Assembly (NCBI RefSeq): GCF_020360975.1
Contig: NW_025408675.1
Location: 744,001-808,000, forward strand
Reading direction: 5' to 3'
Origin: Hirsutella rhossiliensis
Taxonomy: Eukaryota > Ascomycota > Sordariomycetes > Hypocreales > Ophiocordycipitaceae
Length of the DNA stretch: 64,000 nucleotides
The notes beneath the pieces were generated by a model, which searched no databases, was not told where the DNA came from, and saw nothing but the letters and a program-made list of their open reading frames with translations. A program made the position numbers and the translations under genes. Within the stretch, counting starts at the first letter, position 1; the number at the start of each line of letters is the position of its first letter. This document shows, in pieces, positions 1 through 10,891 of the stretch.

Positions 1-1779
1 GGCTCCAGCTGCTAGCTTGGACGGAGGGTGCTTTGGTGAGGTGCGCTTGCACTGACTGAGCTGGGCGGTGCGGGAAAGCTGGACCACCAACAAACTTGGT
101 GGGTCCCGCCGCTGCGGGTAGCCCTGCAGGATTGGCCGGGCACTATCAGGGTGCAGCAGTCTTTTTTGGTGGGGTCGCGAGACGTCGAGGACATGCGCCT
201 GAGGGGCAATAAAGGTCATACACTTACCGGAATCAATAGATGGTGCAGTTCTTGTGCAGTTGAGATTAGAGGCGTCGAGGTGAACCCGCTTTGGTTGCAG
301 GTAGAGGGACAGAATATGATCGTGGGACGAGCAACACACGGAGCGGACGGATCGACGCGACAGCTTCCGCGCGCCGACGGCCGAAACGAGTTGGGGCGGC
401 AAGGGCTTTTCCTTTGGTGGGGGGGACCGACTCATCGGCCTTTTTTTCTTTTCGTTGATCTGTTGAATGCCAGCGAGCTGCGAGTGTAGAGGTACGGAGA
501 GGCAGAGGAAGCGAGCAGACCCCCCTGTCGGGCCCCTTGCAATTGCCGCAGGTTCCGGTACTTTGCCCGCCAAGCATCTCCCTTCTCCTCCTCGTCTCGC
601 CTTGACACCATGCCTGGAAGCGCCGGAGGGGCGCCAGGCCGTCTCCGGAACACTCGAGGGAGACTCCCAGCACCCTCGGAGCCGGCGCTACTCGGACAGA
701 CAGAAACAAGAGGGAGCAGGACGAAAGGGAGACGAATCCTTAGAGCCAAAGGGTGCTGCCAAAGGGTGCTGCCAGAGGGTGCTGCCAGAGGGTGCTGCCA
801 AGGGTGCTGCACGCGACCTGGATGGACGACGACATGCACCGCAAGTTGGCTGTCCGTCTCCGTAGGGATTCCGTGCCTGTTGGGCAAGAGGGAAGCTTCC
901 AGATATTCCCTCTCCTCCGAAATCCGGGGCCCGCCATCTCGCGGTCCGTAAGCAGTCGGCCATTCTGTATCACCGCATGCAGCTGCCCGGCGAACCGAAA
1001 CGCCCCATTTCGGCCCGCACTGCCAAACACGCTCACTGCCCGGATTCGCGTTGGTGCCGACGGTCTTGTCGAAAGTCAGATGCTCTCGTTTCGCAATAAA
1101 GCAGCAGATCAGCGGGCAGACCAGAATGTAAGGGACGGGGAAAAGACAGCAAATGCGGCCCTTCCCGACGACGCGGCCAGGGTCCAGGCTCGCGTGCCCT
1201 GTCAGCTTAGGCTGTCATGCCTGTACCAGTATCAAGGCAGGTATCTGGGCTGTGCAGCAGACAGCGGGTCGCGGTTCCACTTGGTATCGCTCAACCGCTG
1301 GGGATGCCCTTGGCCCGGTGTACCGATACCTCCATCTCCCTGCCCCGTCTTTGACTGCATCACCCCAAAGGATTTTTGGGGCCCCTGGAAGTGCCCGCCA
1401 AAGCACCGTGCCCAGTGGACCGCAGCCGAAGCGTCCGTCAGCTGGAGCGGGTACCGTGCCTGTAGCTCGCCCAGCAGCACCCGCACCCCGCTGTCCATTG
1501 CGCCGCTGGATTCTTGCTGGTTGGAGCAGCAGCAGCTTCGACTCTTTTGGGCCCAAATTTTCGAGCGGCGGCCAGACCACACACCACTACCTCGCCTCCA
1601 CCCATTCAGCCCTCCCCAATTCTCCTCGCCAACGCCTCGCCATCGCCTCGCCATCTTCCTCTCCTGACCTGATCCTGTTCGACGTCCCTTGAGCTTTGCA
1701 TCTCGTCTCGTTGCAACTGCAATTGCGACTTCCCTTCCCTTCCCTTCACGGCCAGCTTGAGCCTGCCTGCTGAGCTCTG
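1..1779. other. Intergenic region / upstream region of acl2
   Basis: No gene is supported here. The open frames are overlapping, of odd composition and unlike any family I know. The stretch contains a 13-bp tandem repeat (745-810) and pyrimidine-rich tracts close to acl2. In many Pezizomycotina the gene for the partner subunit (acl1) lies next to acl2, so it may be just left of the window, but nothing of it is visible. Confidence 0.6.
745..810. repeat. 13-bp minisatellite, about 5 units
   Basis: Unit gccaaagggtgct or gccagagggtgct occurs at 745, 758, 771 and 784, followed by a 12-bp variant at 797. It lies in the acl2 upstream region and is not part of a recognised gene. Confidence 0.9.
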
Positions 1780-1941
1780 GTATGTGTTCCCACTTGGATG
1801 CCCCGTTGAGCCGATGGGGAGCTCATCTCGACCATGCCCCATCATGTACAAACGCTTCGGCGTTGGTGGACTTGCGCTCTCCCTCAATTGGCAACGAGCG
1901 TCTTCTCCTTCAAGTGTTGCTGACCGCTTCGAGACATCCAG
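1780..1941 (+). other. acl2: Possible 5'-UTR intron of acl2
   Basis: A GTATGT donor at 1780, a CTGAC branch-point-like site near 1919 and a CAG acceptor ending at 1941 lie shortly upstream of the acl2 ATG (2004). This is a prediction from splice motifs only; no transcript evidence is available. Confidence 0.35.
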
Positions 1942-2003
1942 AGAGAGCACCCAGACAGCGAAGGACTTGTCAATCCTAATCGCCATCTCCGCTGTAACCC
2001 ATC

Positions 2004-3882
2004 ATGTCCGCCAAGTCGATCCTCGAGGCCGACGGCAAGGCCATCCTCAACTACCACCTCACTCGAGCCCCTGTCATCAAGCCGAGCCCTCTGCCCAACC
2101 CTACCAAGCACAACGCGCCCGCCAGGCTGGCCTCTCTCCACTTCCCCGAAGACGCCAACGTCGAGGATATCCTGGACCAGGCTGAGATCACCTTTCCCTG
2201 GCTTCTCCAGCCCGGCGCCAAGTTCGTCGCAAAGCCCGATCAGCTCATCAAGCGGCGAGGCAAGAGCGGCCTGTTGGCCCTGAACAAGACCTGGGCTGAG
2301 GCCAAGGCTTGGGTTGCGGAGCGCGCCGGCAAAGAGCAACAGGTCGAGCACACGACGGGCGTCTTGAGACAGTTCCTCGTCGAGCCTTTTGTCCCCCATC
2401 CCCAGGATACCGAGTACTACATCAACATCAACTCTGTCCGAGATGTAAGTCAGCCATCTTTCTTACCTGTGGTCATTTGCTTGTTATGGCTCTGTCTGGC
2501 CTTGGCCGGGAGATGGTCGATGACCTGAGGCTTCATAGCCAAGGCGGCCGTGCGGTCGCATTGGGGCGAGCAACCGACTTTCCGAATCCACGAGTGGCGA
2601 GGATAAAAAGAAGGAGAGATCAAGCTTGCTGCAGCGGGTGCTCGAGATGAGCAGCGGCAAGGCATTTACCATTGAGGAAGGCACGTGACTCGCGTGGTGG
2701 AACTTGAAGGCAGACGTTACTCGCCTTCTGTCGCCGGGCGAGGGGATGTCATCGTGATGGTCCAGGCCTGCCTTTCGGCCTGCCTTTTCGGCGACTCGTG
2801 TTCGGCCCGTGCCTGGTCTGCTGAGGCGCAAGCTAATCGTTCCTAATCTGCAGGGTGACTGGATCCTCTTCACGCACGAAGGCGGTGTGGATGTTGGTGA
2901 CGTCGATGCAAAGGCTGAGAAGCTCTTGATTCCCGTCGATTTGTCGGAGTACCCTTCCAATGGTGACATTGCCGCCGCTCTGCTCAAAAATGTCCCCAAG
3001 GGAGTGCACAATGTGCTCGTCGACTTCATCACCCGGCTATATGCCGTTTACGTCGATTGCCAGTTTACCTACCTCGAGATCAACCCCCTGGTTGTCATTC
3101 CCAACGCGGACAACACTTCAGCTGCCGTCCACTTCCTCGATCTGGCCGCCAAGCTGGACCAGACGGCCGACTTTGAGTGCGGAGTCAAGTGGGCGATTGC
3201 GCGGTCGCCTGCCGCGCTGGGCCTGACTAACGTGGCCCCGGTCAATGGCGAGAAGATCAACATTGACGCCGGTCCCCCGATGGAGTTCCCGGCTCCCTTT
3301 GGCCGCGAGCTGACCAAGGAAGAGGCCTACATTGCCGACCTGGACGCAAAGACTGGCGCCTCGCTCAAGCTGACGGTTCTCAACCCCAATGGCCGCATCT
3401 GGACTCTGGTGGCCGGTGGTGGTGCTTCGGTCGTCTACGCCGATGCCATTGCCTCGGCCGGTTTCGCCGACGACCTGGCCAACTACGGCGAGTACTCTGG
3501 TGCGCCGACCGAGTCGCAGACGTACCACTACGCCCGGACCGTGCTGGATCTGATGCTCCGGGCTCCCATGTCGGACAAGGGCAAGGTGCTCTTCATTGGC
3601 GGCGGCATCGCCAACTTTACCAATGTCGCCAGCACCTTCAAGGGCGTCATCCGTGCTCTGCGGGACTACGCGACGCAGCTGATTGAGCACAACGTGCAGA
3701 TCTGGGTGCGTCGCGCGGGTCCCAACTACCAGGAGGGCCTGAAGAGCATGAGGGCGGCGACGCAGGAGATGGGGCTCAATGCAAAGACGTTTGGACCCGA
3801 GATGCACGTCTCTGGCATCGTGCCTCTGGCGCTCGTCCCCGGCAAATGGGAGGAGAGCAAGGTGGACGAGTTCAAGGGCTAG
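2004..3882 (+). CDS. acl2: ATP-citrate lyase subunit 2 (ATP-grasp/citrate-binding subunit)
   Basis: Two exons, 2004-2444 and 2854-3882, joined in phase 0 across a 409-nt intron (GTAAGT donor, CTAAT branch site, CTGCAG acceptor), give 489 aa, the usual length of fungal subunit 2. The protein matches the N-terminal half of animal ACLY: an ATP-grasp region with HEGGVDVGD (about residues 155-163) and EINPL (222-226), then a citrate-binding domain with [16 protein letters not shown] near residues 395-410. With subunit 1, which carries the CoA-ligase histidine and the citrate-synthase-like domain, it makes cytosolic acetyl-CoA and oxaloacetate from citrate, CoA and ATP for lipid synthesis and acetylation. 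The start is the first ATG of the conserved N-terminus. The acl1 partner is not in the window. Confidence 0.96.
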
Positions 3883-4336
3883 ATGGCAGCAACGGGGGCT
3901 GCCGGAGGGTCGGGTGTGTTATTTTCCGGCGGCCAAGGGAACTAGGGGCATAGAAGAAGGCTCTGGATGGCAGCATGCAGACTTGTATTTTTTGCCAGTC
4001 GGACCGCGGACATGTGTCGGTTGTCCAATGTCGTGTCCCAGGCCATTCGCAGCTAGACGGGGCAAACGGTGTGGGCTAGACGGAGAGAAGGATGGCCAGC
4101 GAGACAGGCGACGATAGTTAGTGGTGAATGATGATGACACCCTCACCCAGGGATGCAGCTTGTTGCAGGCACGGGGTTCCACTGCGGTGACGTGGGTTTG
4201 CCTGTGTGCACCGGGCTGGGCTGCCTCAAGGGCCTATGGAGCATGTCGTATGTATGTCGGCATCCACGTCACCCAAGTGGCATTGGACCGAGGGGTGCGT
4301 GTCCGTGAGAGGGTGGTCGGTCGGCCGCAAGGGACT

Positions 4337-4374
4337 GCCCCTCGTAGCCCCTCGTAGCCCCTCGTAGCCCCTCG
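4337..4374. repeat. 10-bp tandem repeat (gcccctcgta), 3.8 copies
   Basis: Perfect copies begin at 4337, 4347 and 4357, with a partial copy at 4367-4374. It lies in the intergenic region downstream of acl2. Confidence 0.9.
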
Positions 4375-5522
4375 GCGGCGGGCTGTCCTTGGTCGCATGA
4401 GGTAGCACAGGGGTGACATTTTCATTTCTTGTTCGAGTCCGAGAGGCCGGCCGTGATGCAGCGGCGCAGTGCGGGAGAGGGAGGGTGGTGGTGATGGATC
4501 ATGATGTGAGGATGGCGCGAAGGCGAAAGCGCCCCCATCCTGTTATCGTCGCCCTTTTTTTTGTGGCTCGCCTTGTTCTTCTTCCCTTCCGACACTCGCT
4601 GTCATGTGCGCAGCCGGATCCCCCCAGCACCGGGTCAGTTGAAGCAGCAGCTCACGAGCATGACGAGGCAGCCCGCCCATCTCGCAGATCTTGCTCTCAG
4701 TCTCTCGTATCATCCCAGCCTCTCCGCCACTCCCGTCGTCGTGCGCGCCCCCCCTCTGCGCGCAATCTCCTGTCCTGGCCCCCCCTTTTCCATGCTACTC
4801 GCGCCGCGAATAGAAGCCTTGGGCGACGAGGGCGCAAGTAGCGGATGCGACTCTACTCTGTAATCGTGCTGTATGCGTGATGCGCTCTCGCGGTCTGCCT
4901 TACCAGCCCGCGCCAAATGGGTGTGTGCAAGCAAAACTTACTTAGACGGCCAAAACCCCTCATCGACCACCAGCCCTCGCTCGACCAATGGCTTTCTTCT
5001 CCTCGGGGGGCCCCCCGGCCCTATCGGCCATGCTCCCCGCCCATCTTTGTTTTTATTTCCCGATCCCTTGGGCTTGAGCAGGGTCGACTTACTGGCCCTG
5101 AGATTCGCGCCCGAATGCCGGCTCTGCGCCGGCCAAGAAAAAGAGCGCGCATGAAAAAGGGGGCGGGGGCAGGGGGGTGGGTTGTCGTTGTCGTTCTTGG
5201 ATGCTGCTTACACGCGTCTCGCGCCTCTCCGACCTGCACCTTCGCGGTGGAAGCGCCTTTTTTTCCCCTGCTTGGTCCCCCTGTCGGTCAAGAGACAGAA
5301 GCAGTAGATATATGTGTGTGTGTTTAGGGCTCGGTGAGAAAGGGGAGTCGAGGTTGCCGTGTCCTCGGCGGCCCCGCGTGTTATCCATCCGTCCGTCCTC
5401 CTGTTCACGCCCATGATGCCCACCAGACAGGTGCCAGAACAGCAACGAACAAAGGGCAACAACAAAATCCTCCTGAAACGTGCACAGAAGAGCACGCAGG
5501 CGGTTGGAACCAAAACAAAAAG

Positions 5523-5529
5523 ACACACA

Positions 5530-5580
<51 letters not shown>

Positions 5581-5586
5581 AGGGAG
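5523..5586. repeat. Compound microsatellite (CA)n(GA)n(GGGA)n
   Basis: About 12 CA units run directly into about 14 GA units and then a short GGGA run. It lies about 290 bp upstream of the ATG at 5877, so it is probably in the promoter or 5' UTR of that gene. Confidence 0.95.
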
Positions 5587-5876
5587 GCCGCCGCCACCGC
5601 AGCAACTGTCCGCCAGCTGCTCGCCACTTCCCGGCACCCCATATATATATCTCTCTCCCAAGGCAACCCGCCATAGTCTTGACCACCCACACAAACACGC
5701 ACAACCATCAAGCCCCTTCACCAACTCCTCACAGCACTTCTATTTGTCAAACTAGGCACTTGAACCTCTCTCTCTGCCTCGGGACATCCCAACGCACCGA
5801 GCACACACACCAAGCATACCAGCCTCTTGCCCACTCCTCACCTTTCGAAACCAACCACCAACGCGTTGCAATCATC

Positions 5877-6167
5877 ATGTCCGACTTTGGCTGTCCCAGC
5901 TGTCCCAGCTGCTGCCACGCCGCTGACTTGGGCGTTCACGACTATTGCCTCCCGTGCGATACCAACCCGTCCTGCCCCCGTTCTGTCAGGATGCAGCCCC
6001 GGCAGGCCGAGGTCGACAAGTCACGCACGAAAAGGGCCACTTCCGACTTCAAGGGCTCCGGTTCCTCCAAGGGCTCCGGTTCCTCCAAGGGCTCCGGCTC
6101 CTCCAAGGGCTCCGGCAGCTCCAAGGCCAAAGACGACAAGAAGACAAAGGGCGCCGCGTCCAAGTAA
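5877..6167 (+). CDS. Small Cys-rich protein with GSGSSK repeats, function unknown
   Basis: A single-exon frame of 96 aa starts at the ATG at 5877. I do not recognise a family. Residues 1-34 contain eight or so cysteines in CPSCPSCC and CLPCDTNPSC contexts, residues 38-55 are basic, and residues about 59-82 are four tandem Lys-Gly-Ser-Gly-Ser-Ser units followed by a Lys-rich tail ending GAASK. The repeats are encoded by near-identical 18-bp DNA units. There is no signal peptide or membrane segment. The N-terminal cysteines could bind metal, and the Gly/Ser/Lys tail should be disordered. Support for a real gene is the long C/T- and CA-rich leader and the abrupt change of composition at the ATG. 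An upstream in-frame extension is open but is low-complexity leader sequence. Confidence 0.6.
   Translation: MSDFGCPSCPSCCHAADLGVHDYCLPCDTNPSCPRSVRMQPRQAEVDKSRTKRATSDFKGSGSSKGSGSSKGSGSSKGSGSSKAKDDKKTKGAASK
6053..6124 (+). repeat. 18-bp coding tandem repeat (GSGSSK units)
   Basis: Four nearly identical 18-bp units of the form ggctccggttcctccaag lie inside the 96-aa gene and make its Gly-Ser-Lys repeat. Copy number is likely to vary between strains. Confidence 0.85.
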
Positions 6168-6470
6168 CTCGAGCCCCGGGGCCGAACATTTACTCCCCAC
6201 ATCAGAGGGACTTGTTTTTGCTAGACCTGTTGGTTTCCTTTACTCCTATTCTCCCCCCTTTCTCATGAGTTGAATCAACAGGGCAGATGAAGGACATCAT
6301 AGGCGTTGGACGAGCAAGCAATTCAACCACAGGTCTCACTTGAAATGCCATTTCACGGTGCGGGACCCAGTCCCCTTCTTTGAACAAACCTTTCCGTACT
6401 TGCTACCCTTGCTGTGCTCTGATAATGGTGAGTGTGCATACATCTTGCTTCTCCCCGCCGCCGCCGCCCG
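6168..6470. other. Convergent intergenic region
   Basis: This separates the 3' ends of the 96-aa gene (+) and the GH72 gene (-). I see no gene or RNA here, only ordinary 3'-UTR-like sequence. Confidence 0.6.
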
Positions 6471-8107
6471 CTAAGCAAAAAACACCATGGCAACCAATGG
6501 CAGTGCCGCCGCCCACAGTAGTGGCCGTATCAGCACCGCCGCATCCTCCTTATCGCTGCCTTGAGCACTGCCCTGATCTTTTCCGCCCGTCTTTTGGTCC
6601 CGTCCGTCCGTCTTCTGATCCGCATCGCTGCCAGTGTCGGCCTCGTTCTTGCCGGCCCAGTTGAACTCGTCGTCCTTGAGGGGGATGACCTTGAGGCCCG
6701 ACACCCCCTTGACCGCCATCTGCACATCGTAGTCGGAAACCTTGACGATTTTGCCGCTAGGCTTGGGCTGAATGCCGTTGTCGATGAGCGTCTGGGCGCC
6801 GGGAGGGACCGCAGGCAGGGTAAAGTTGCTCTTGAAGCCCTTTTCCAGAATGAGACTGGACTCGCAATCGGGTGGCGGTGCTGCCTTGTCGCTTGCAGCT
6901 GACTGCGACTGCACAGACTTCCAGTCAATTTTCGACAGCTGGGACTTGAGTCGGTTGTAGTCGCCCATGATGCTGAGCTCGCTGCCCTTGACCTTGACCA
7001 GGCCGTAGCCATTCTCTTCCTCGGTCCACTCGTAGACTACGCCGCCCGAGAAGACGCCTGTCATGTCGCCGTAGATGGCCCTGGTCTCGTTCCAGTAACG
7101 TGGCGTGGGCTTGTTGCAGCCGTACTCGCTGAAGAAGACGGGCACCGACGATTTCTTGAAGCGGTCGGTCAAGACGTTGAAAGTAGAGCTCTCGTACGAG
7201 GCGTCGGGTCCGCACCAGCTGTACGAATTCAGAGCAAAGACGTCGGCGCGGCTCATGTCGTCCGGGCTGCCGTCGTCGGCGCACTGCATAAAGTTCCACG
7301 TGTCCCAGAGAACCTCGCGGACATCGGCCGCCGAGTAACCAACGGGAATCTTGCGTTTGATGTTGTTCTTGATGTAGTTTTTGAGATCACGGGTGATGGC
7401 GCGTAGGTAGGGTGGCACTTCCTTGGCCGAGGGTAGGTTGTTAATGACCTCGTTGCCGGAAAAGTAGAGCAGAGTATTGGGATAGTTGCTGAAGGCCTCG
7501 ACCACGGCAAAAGTGTGGTTCAGATACCCCATGTAGTAGCTCGTCCAGGGCTCAAACGAAGTGATGGCCTCTCCAACAAGGGGGGAGTTGACATCAATGA
7601 TGAGGTAGATGCCGGCCTATGTCGAAACAGGTTAGCAAGGCCAGTGCAAAGATCAAGTGATGGGAAACTCAGACTCACAGCGTTGAAGATGCTGACACAC
7701 TCGTCGTGGTTGACGTTGGGGTCGACATTGTAGACGCGGATGGTGTTGACGCCCATGACCTGCATCAGGGCGGCGTCTCGGAGACAGACATCGGCGTGGC
7801 TGAGGGGATCCTTGCCGCCTTTGGGGTCGTATCCAGCGCTGCCCCCGGGCTGATAGGCAATTCCGACGATCTGAAACTTGTTGCCAGTGTTGGGGTTGAC
7901 AAGATCGGTGCCATGGACCTCAAGCGACGGCACGGCACCGACCAATGTGGCAACAAGCGCCACGAGGACGGGTAGAATCTGGCGACAAGGCGTTGGTCAG
8001 AGTCTTTGAATACATCTCTCTCCATCGGCGACAATGGCAGGACCATAGCATGAGATGTCTTGTCTCAAAGGGACTCATCGAGAGGAGCAGAGACAACTCA
8101 CAAGCAT
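6471..8107 (-). CDS. GPI-anchored 1,3-beta-glucanosyltransferase (GH72, Gel/Gas family)
   Basis: Three exons on the minus strand, 8107-8102, 7978-7679 and 7616-6471, separated by 123-nt and 62-nt introns (GTGAGT donors; CTGAC and CTAAC branch sites), encode 483 aa. The 6-nt first exon joins in frame to give MLILPVLVALVATLVGAVPS, a clean signal peptide; without it the protein has no secretion signal. The GH72 domain follows, with acid/base Glu158 in FSGNEVIN and nucleophile Glu266 in FFSEYGCN, matching the E160/E261 pair of A. fumigatus Gel1. There is no C-terminal Cys-rich X8/CBM43 module. The C-terminus has an acidic Gly/Ser/Lys/Asp-rich spacer and then a hydrophobic tail ending VAMVFFA, fitting GPI attachment. 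The enzyme cuts and rejoins beta-1,3-glucan chains at the wall. Confidence 0.95.
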
Positions 8108-9437
8108 GGCTGTTGGTGTTGCTTGATCAATGCCAGGCAGAAATATGAGCTGGTGATGGTGTGAAGTGAAGGGTGATGGTACTGAAAGGCTGCGCGGCGA
8201 TGAATCGAGGGCCAGCCGATGGGAGAGGAATGGTTGCGTAACAAACAAGATTACAAGAGGCAGAGAGAAGGAACGGCGAGCTAGGCCTGATGAAGGAGAG
8301 ACAGGAAGCGAATCGACAAACAGGCAGGAACAAAACCAAGGTGCATGGACTTTGCCGAGCCGGAATGAAGGGAAAAGTCAACTTTCCTCTGGCTTGAGGG
8401 GAGGGGAAGGAGAGGTGAAGCGAGTGGGAAGGAAGGGAAAAGAGAGGGGAGAGGGCAAATTTCATCTCACGTTGGCGATTGTCGATTCACCGTCTCTGTC
8501 GCCGGTAAGGCTACCGTAGGCGCTGCAGACTCAACATACCCATTCACTGTTCCATTGTCCGTCTCTGAGAAACCGGCGTGTCACGTCGAGAAACGGTGCC
8601 GTTTGCTCTCATGGCATCATGAACCGACGCTGGCTCGTTTGCGGTGGCACATGCGACGACGGCCGTCGACATGCAACTTGCAAGTTCCACCTCGCCTGTC
8701 GCCATCGTGTCCAATGTGACGACGATCTTTGCTGGCGAGCTTGTCATCGACCTCGTGCCAATTGAGCTGTGCTTGCAACGGCTGCGTGCATGGCTCCTTG
8801 GCGGCTTTCCCAACACGTCCAACAGCCGGACATCGGTCCCGTTCCCTGTAAAGAGGTAGCCTGGAGGCAATCGACGGCAGAGCTGCGGCGCTCGGCTCGG
8901 GTGAAATCTCGCTTGTTGAAATGAACCATGGCACAGTCCAACGTTGTTCAAGGTTTCAACGCCATGTCCCTGCCATCATCACACGTCGCCCTGGAGCTTG
9001 GCAGATGGCCTAAACAGGCAGTGTGGAGAGATATAGCGAATCGTGACAGTCAATACCGACCCTCACCGCCTGCCCCCCCACGGCATTCGAGATTTCAGGG
9101 GCAAGATACTAGTCTACTGTACCTTCGCCGGCAAAACTCCGCCCACCAAAGGGGAAAAAATCACCCATCATGGTGAACACTTCAACGTCCGATTCATTCA
9201 TTAGTCGTGTCAGCGTTTTAAACAAGGTATGTATGTACATGCATATCTACACGTGCGATTCATGCATTTCCCTTGATTCTTGATTTAAACATTATGTTCT
9301 TAATCTCTTCTTCACTACTCGGTTTCCGTCTTTTTTAACTTTCCATGATTCCCCGCCTCGCAGCCTCGCTCCCGCGAATAGCCTCGTCCACGTCACGGAC
9401 CCTTCGGATTCCGACTCCCCGTCTCTGGTCGAGCACA
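8108..9437. other. Divergent promoter region (GH72 gene / guk1)
   Basis: This separates the divergent GH72 gene and guk1. A few ORFs of 100-135 codons occur on either strand (for example 8544-8951 on the minus strand), but none has a recognisable domain or splice partner. I treat the stretch as promoter and UTR sequence. Confidence 0.5.
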
Positions 9438-10191
9438 ATGACCACCCGTATGTCGTCCACCCGCCCCTACGAATCAGACCGGCTTGCGGCTTGTCGCCCA
9501 GGGCACCAAGCTGACAGGCCAGCTCCTACCCACAGCTCCTCCCGACCGCCGGCCCATCGTCATCTCCGGCCCCTCGGGCGTCGGCAAGGGCACACTCTAC
9601 AACCTCCTCTTCGAGCGCCACCCGGACACCTTTAGCCTCTCCGTCTCCCACACCACCCGCGCCCCCCGCGACGGCGAGCGTCATGGCCACCACTACTGGT
9701 TCGTCCCTATGGATGACTTTGAGAACCTCATTGCCAACAACGGCTTCGTCGAGCACGCAAAGTTTAGCGGCAACCGCTACGGCACCAGCAGGATGACCAT
9801 TGAGGAGCAGACCAGGAAGGGCAGGGTTGTGCTGCTGGACATTGAGATGGAGGTACATTGACTTTCCTATCCCCGAACTCGACGCGTCAGTCTTGCGTCA
9901 GAGCCTCGTGCTAATCATTTTTCGAATCCGCAGGGCGTCAAGCAGATTAAGCAGTCCGACTTGTCTGCCCGCTACGTCTTCATCGCCCCTCCGTCCCCCG
10001 AGATTCTCGAGTCCCGCCTGAGAGGCCGAGGAACCGAAAAGGAGGAAAGCATTCAAAGAAGACTGGACCAGGCTCGAAATGAGCTTGAATATTCAAAGAC
10101 ACCGGGCGTGCACGACAAAATCATTGTCAACGACGACCTCGAAGCCGCCTACAAGGAGCTGGAAGATTTCGTATACGCGGCCCCGAGCTGA
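9345..10191 (+). CDS. guk1: Guanylate kinase, with a possible mitochondrial long form
   Basis: Exons 9438-9447, 9536-9852 and 9934-10191 encode 194 aa beginning [15 protein letters not shown]. Introns are 88 nt (GTATGT, CTGAC, CCCACAG) and 81 nt (GTACAT, CTAAT, CCGCAG). The P-loop GPSGVGKG is at residues 15-22, and the GMP-binding [11 protein letters not shown] and lid region [13 protein letters not shown] are present. The enzyme phosphorylates GMP to GDP. A second in-frame ATG at 9345 would add 31 residues rich in Arg/Ser/Leu with no acidic residue, like a mitochondrial presequence, hence the outer start given here. The start at 9438 gives the standard family length, so both forms are possible. 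Confidence 0.93.
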
Positions 10192-10891
10192 CACTGCCTT
10201 GGCTGCCATACACCAAGAGGGGGCTCTTTAAGCGCCACACAAGACTCTAGACGCGTGAATAGAGGTAATGACTGCCTTGTTCTGATGACAACGTGTAGCC
10301 GTAGACGTGACACTGTTCAGGTTGATGCATCGGCATCCAGTGACCTTGCTCCCCTTCACGAAATTGCACGGTCCGCATCACTGCTCCGAGGAGGCGGGAC
10401 TAACTGGTCATGGCGGAGTGTAAAGCGCGATCTTGATTAAAGTCTACAGAAAATGGTAACAGAAGAGCCCTGGACTGTGCTGGCAAAGACAATTTGAGAA
10501 CGCGTTCAACAAACACCCAGCAAGGATGTAGGGGGGGTACCGTAGCACACCGAAGCCGCCAAATTTCACCAGACGGGAAGGCCCAACAAAAGAGAACTGC
10601 ACTCGCCATCCGCCAGCAGGCTTCCGGCTCCATGGCATGCTTTGGAGCCAGTGCCTCTCCTCCTCACCATGCCGGCTGGAAAAGAGGCTCCTTCTTCGGC
10701 AGTCATAAGTCGGACCGCCACGGAGAAAACGGTCTCGTCCCCACGCCACCCATATCGCTACCTCATGGTCCGCCTGACCCGTGACAAAAATTGGCTTCGT
10801 TAACAAAAAAACGGTGGGTTGCAAGCCCCGTGGCTGCCACGCGACGCCGTTGCTCCCTCGCAAGCAAAAAGATCAAGAACTAGCCTTGGCC
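10192..10891. other. Convergent intergenic region (guk1 / cdc10)
   Basis: These are the 3' flanks of guk1 (+) and cdc10 (-). The small frames in the stretch show no domain and no gene is supported. Confidence 0.6.

Larger units (their letters stand above)
3883..5876. other. Intergenic: acl2 3' region and upstream region of the 96-aa gene
   Basis: I see no supported gene. The region holds a 10-bp tandem repeat (4337-4374), long pyrimidine/purine tracts and a CA/GA microsatellite (5523-5586). The open frames here are low-complexity or overlap on both strands. The last 300 bp are CT- and CA-rich, as is usual for fungal 5' leaders. Confidence 0.6.

Noticed and set aside
753..1667. Long open frame upstream of acl2
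   Set aside because: It begins in the minisatellite, overlaps other frames of similar length on both strands and has no recognisable domain.
1..1779. acl1, the expected neighbour of acl2
   Set aside because: No part of subunit 1 (CoA-ligase or citrate-synthase-like motifs) could be found on either strand.
4425..4450. tRNA B-box-like gttcgagtcc
   Set aside because: The flanking bases do not form a T-stem and no acceptor or anticodon arm can be built around it.
8544..8951. 135-codon minus-strand frame between the GH72 gene and guk1
   Set aside because: No domain, no splice partners, and two other frames of similar size overlap it; treated as promoter DNA.
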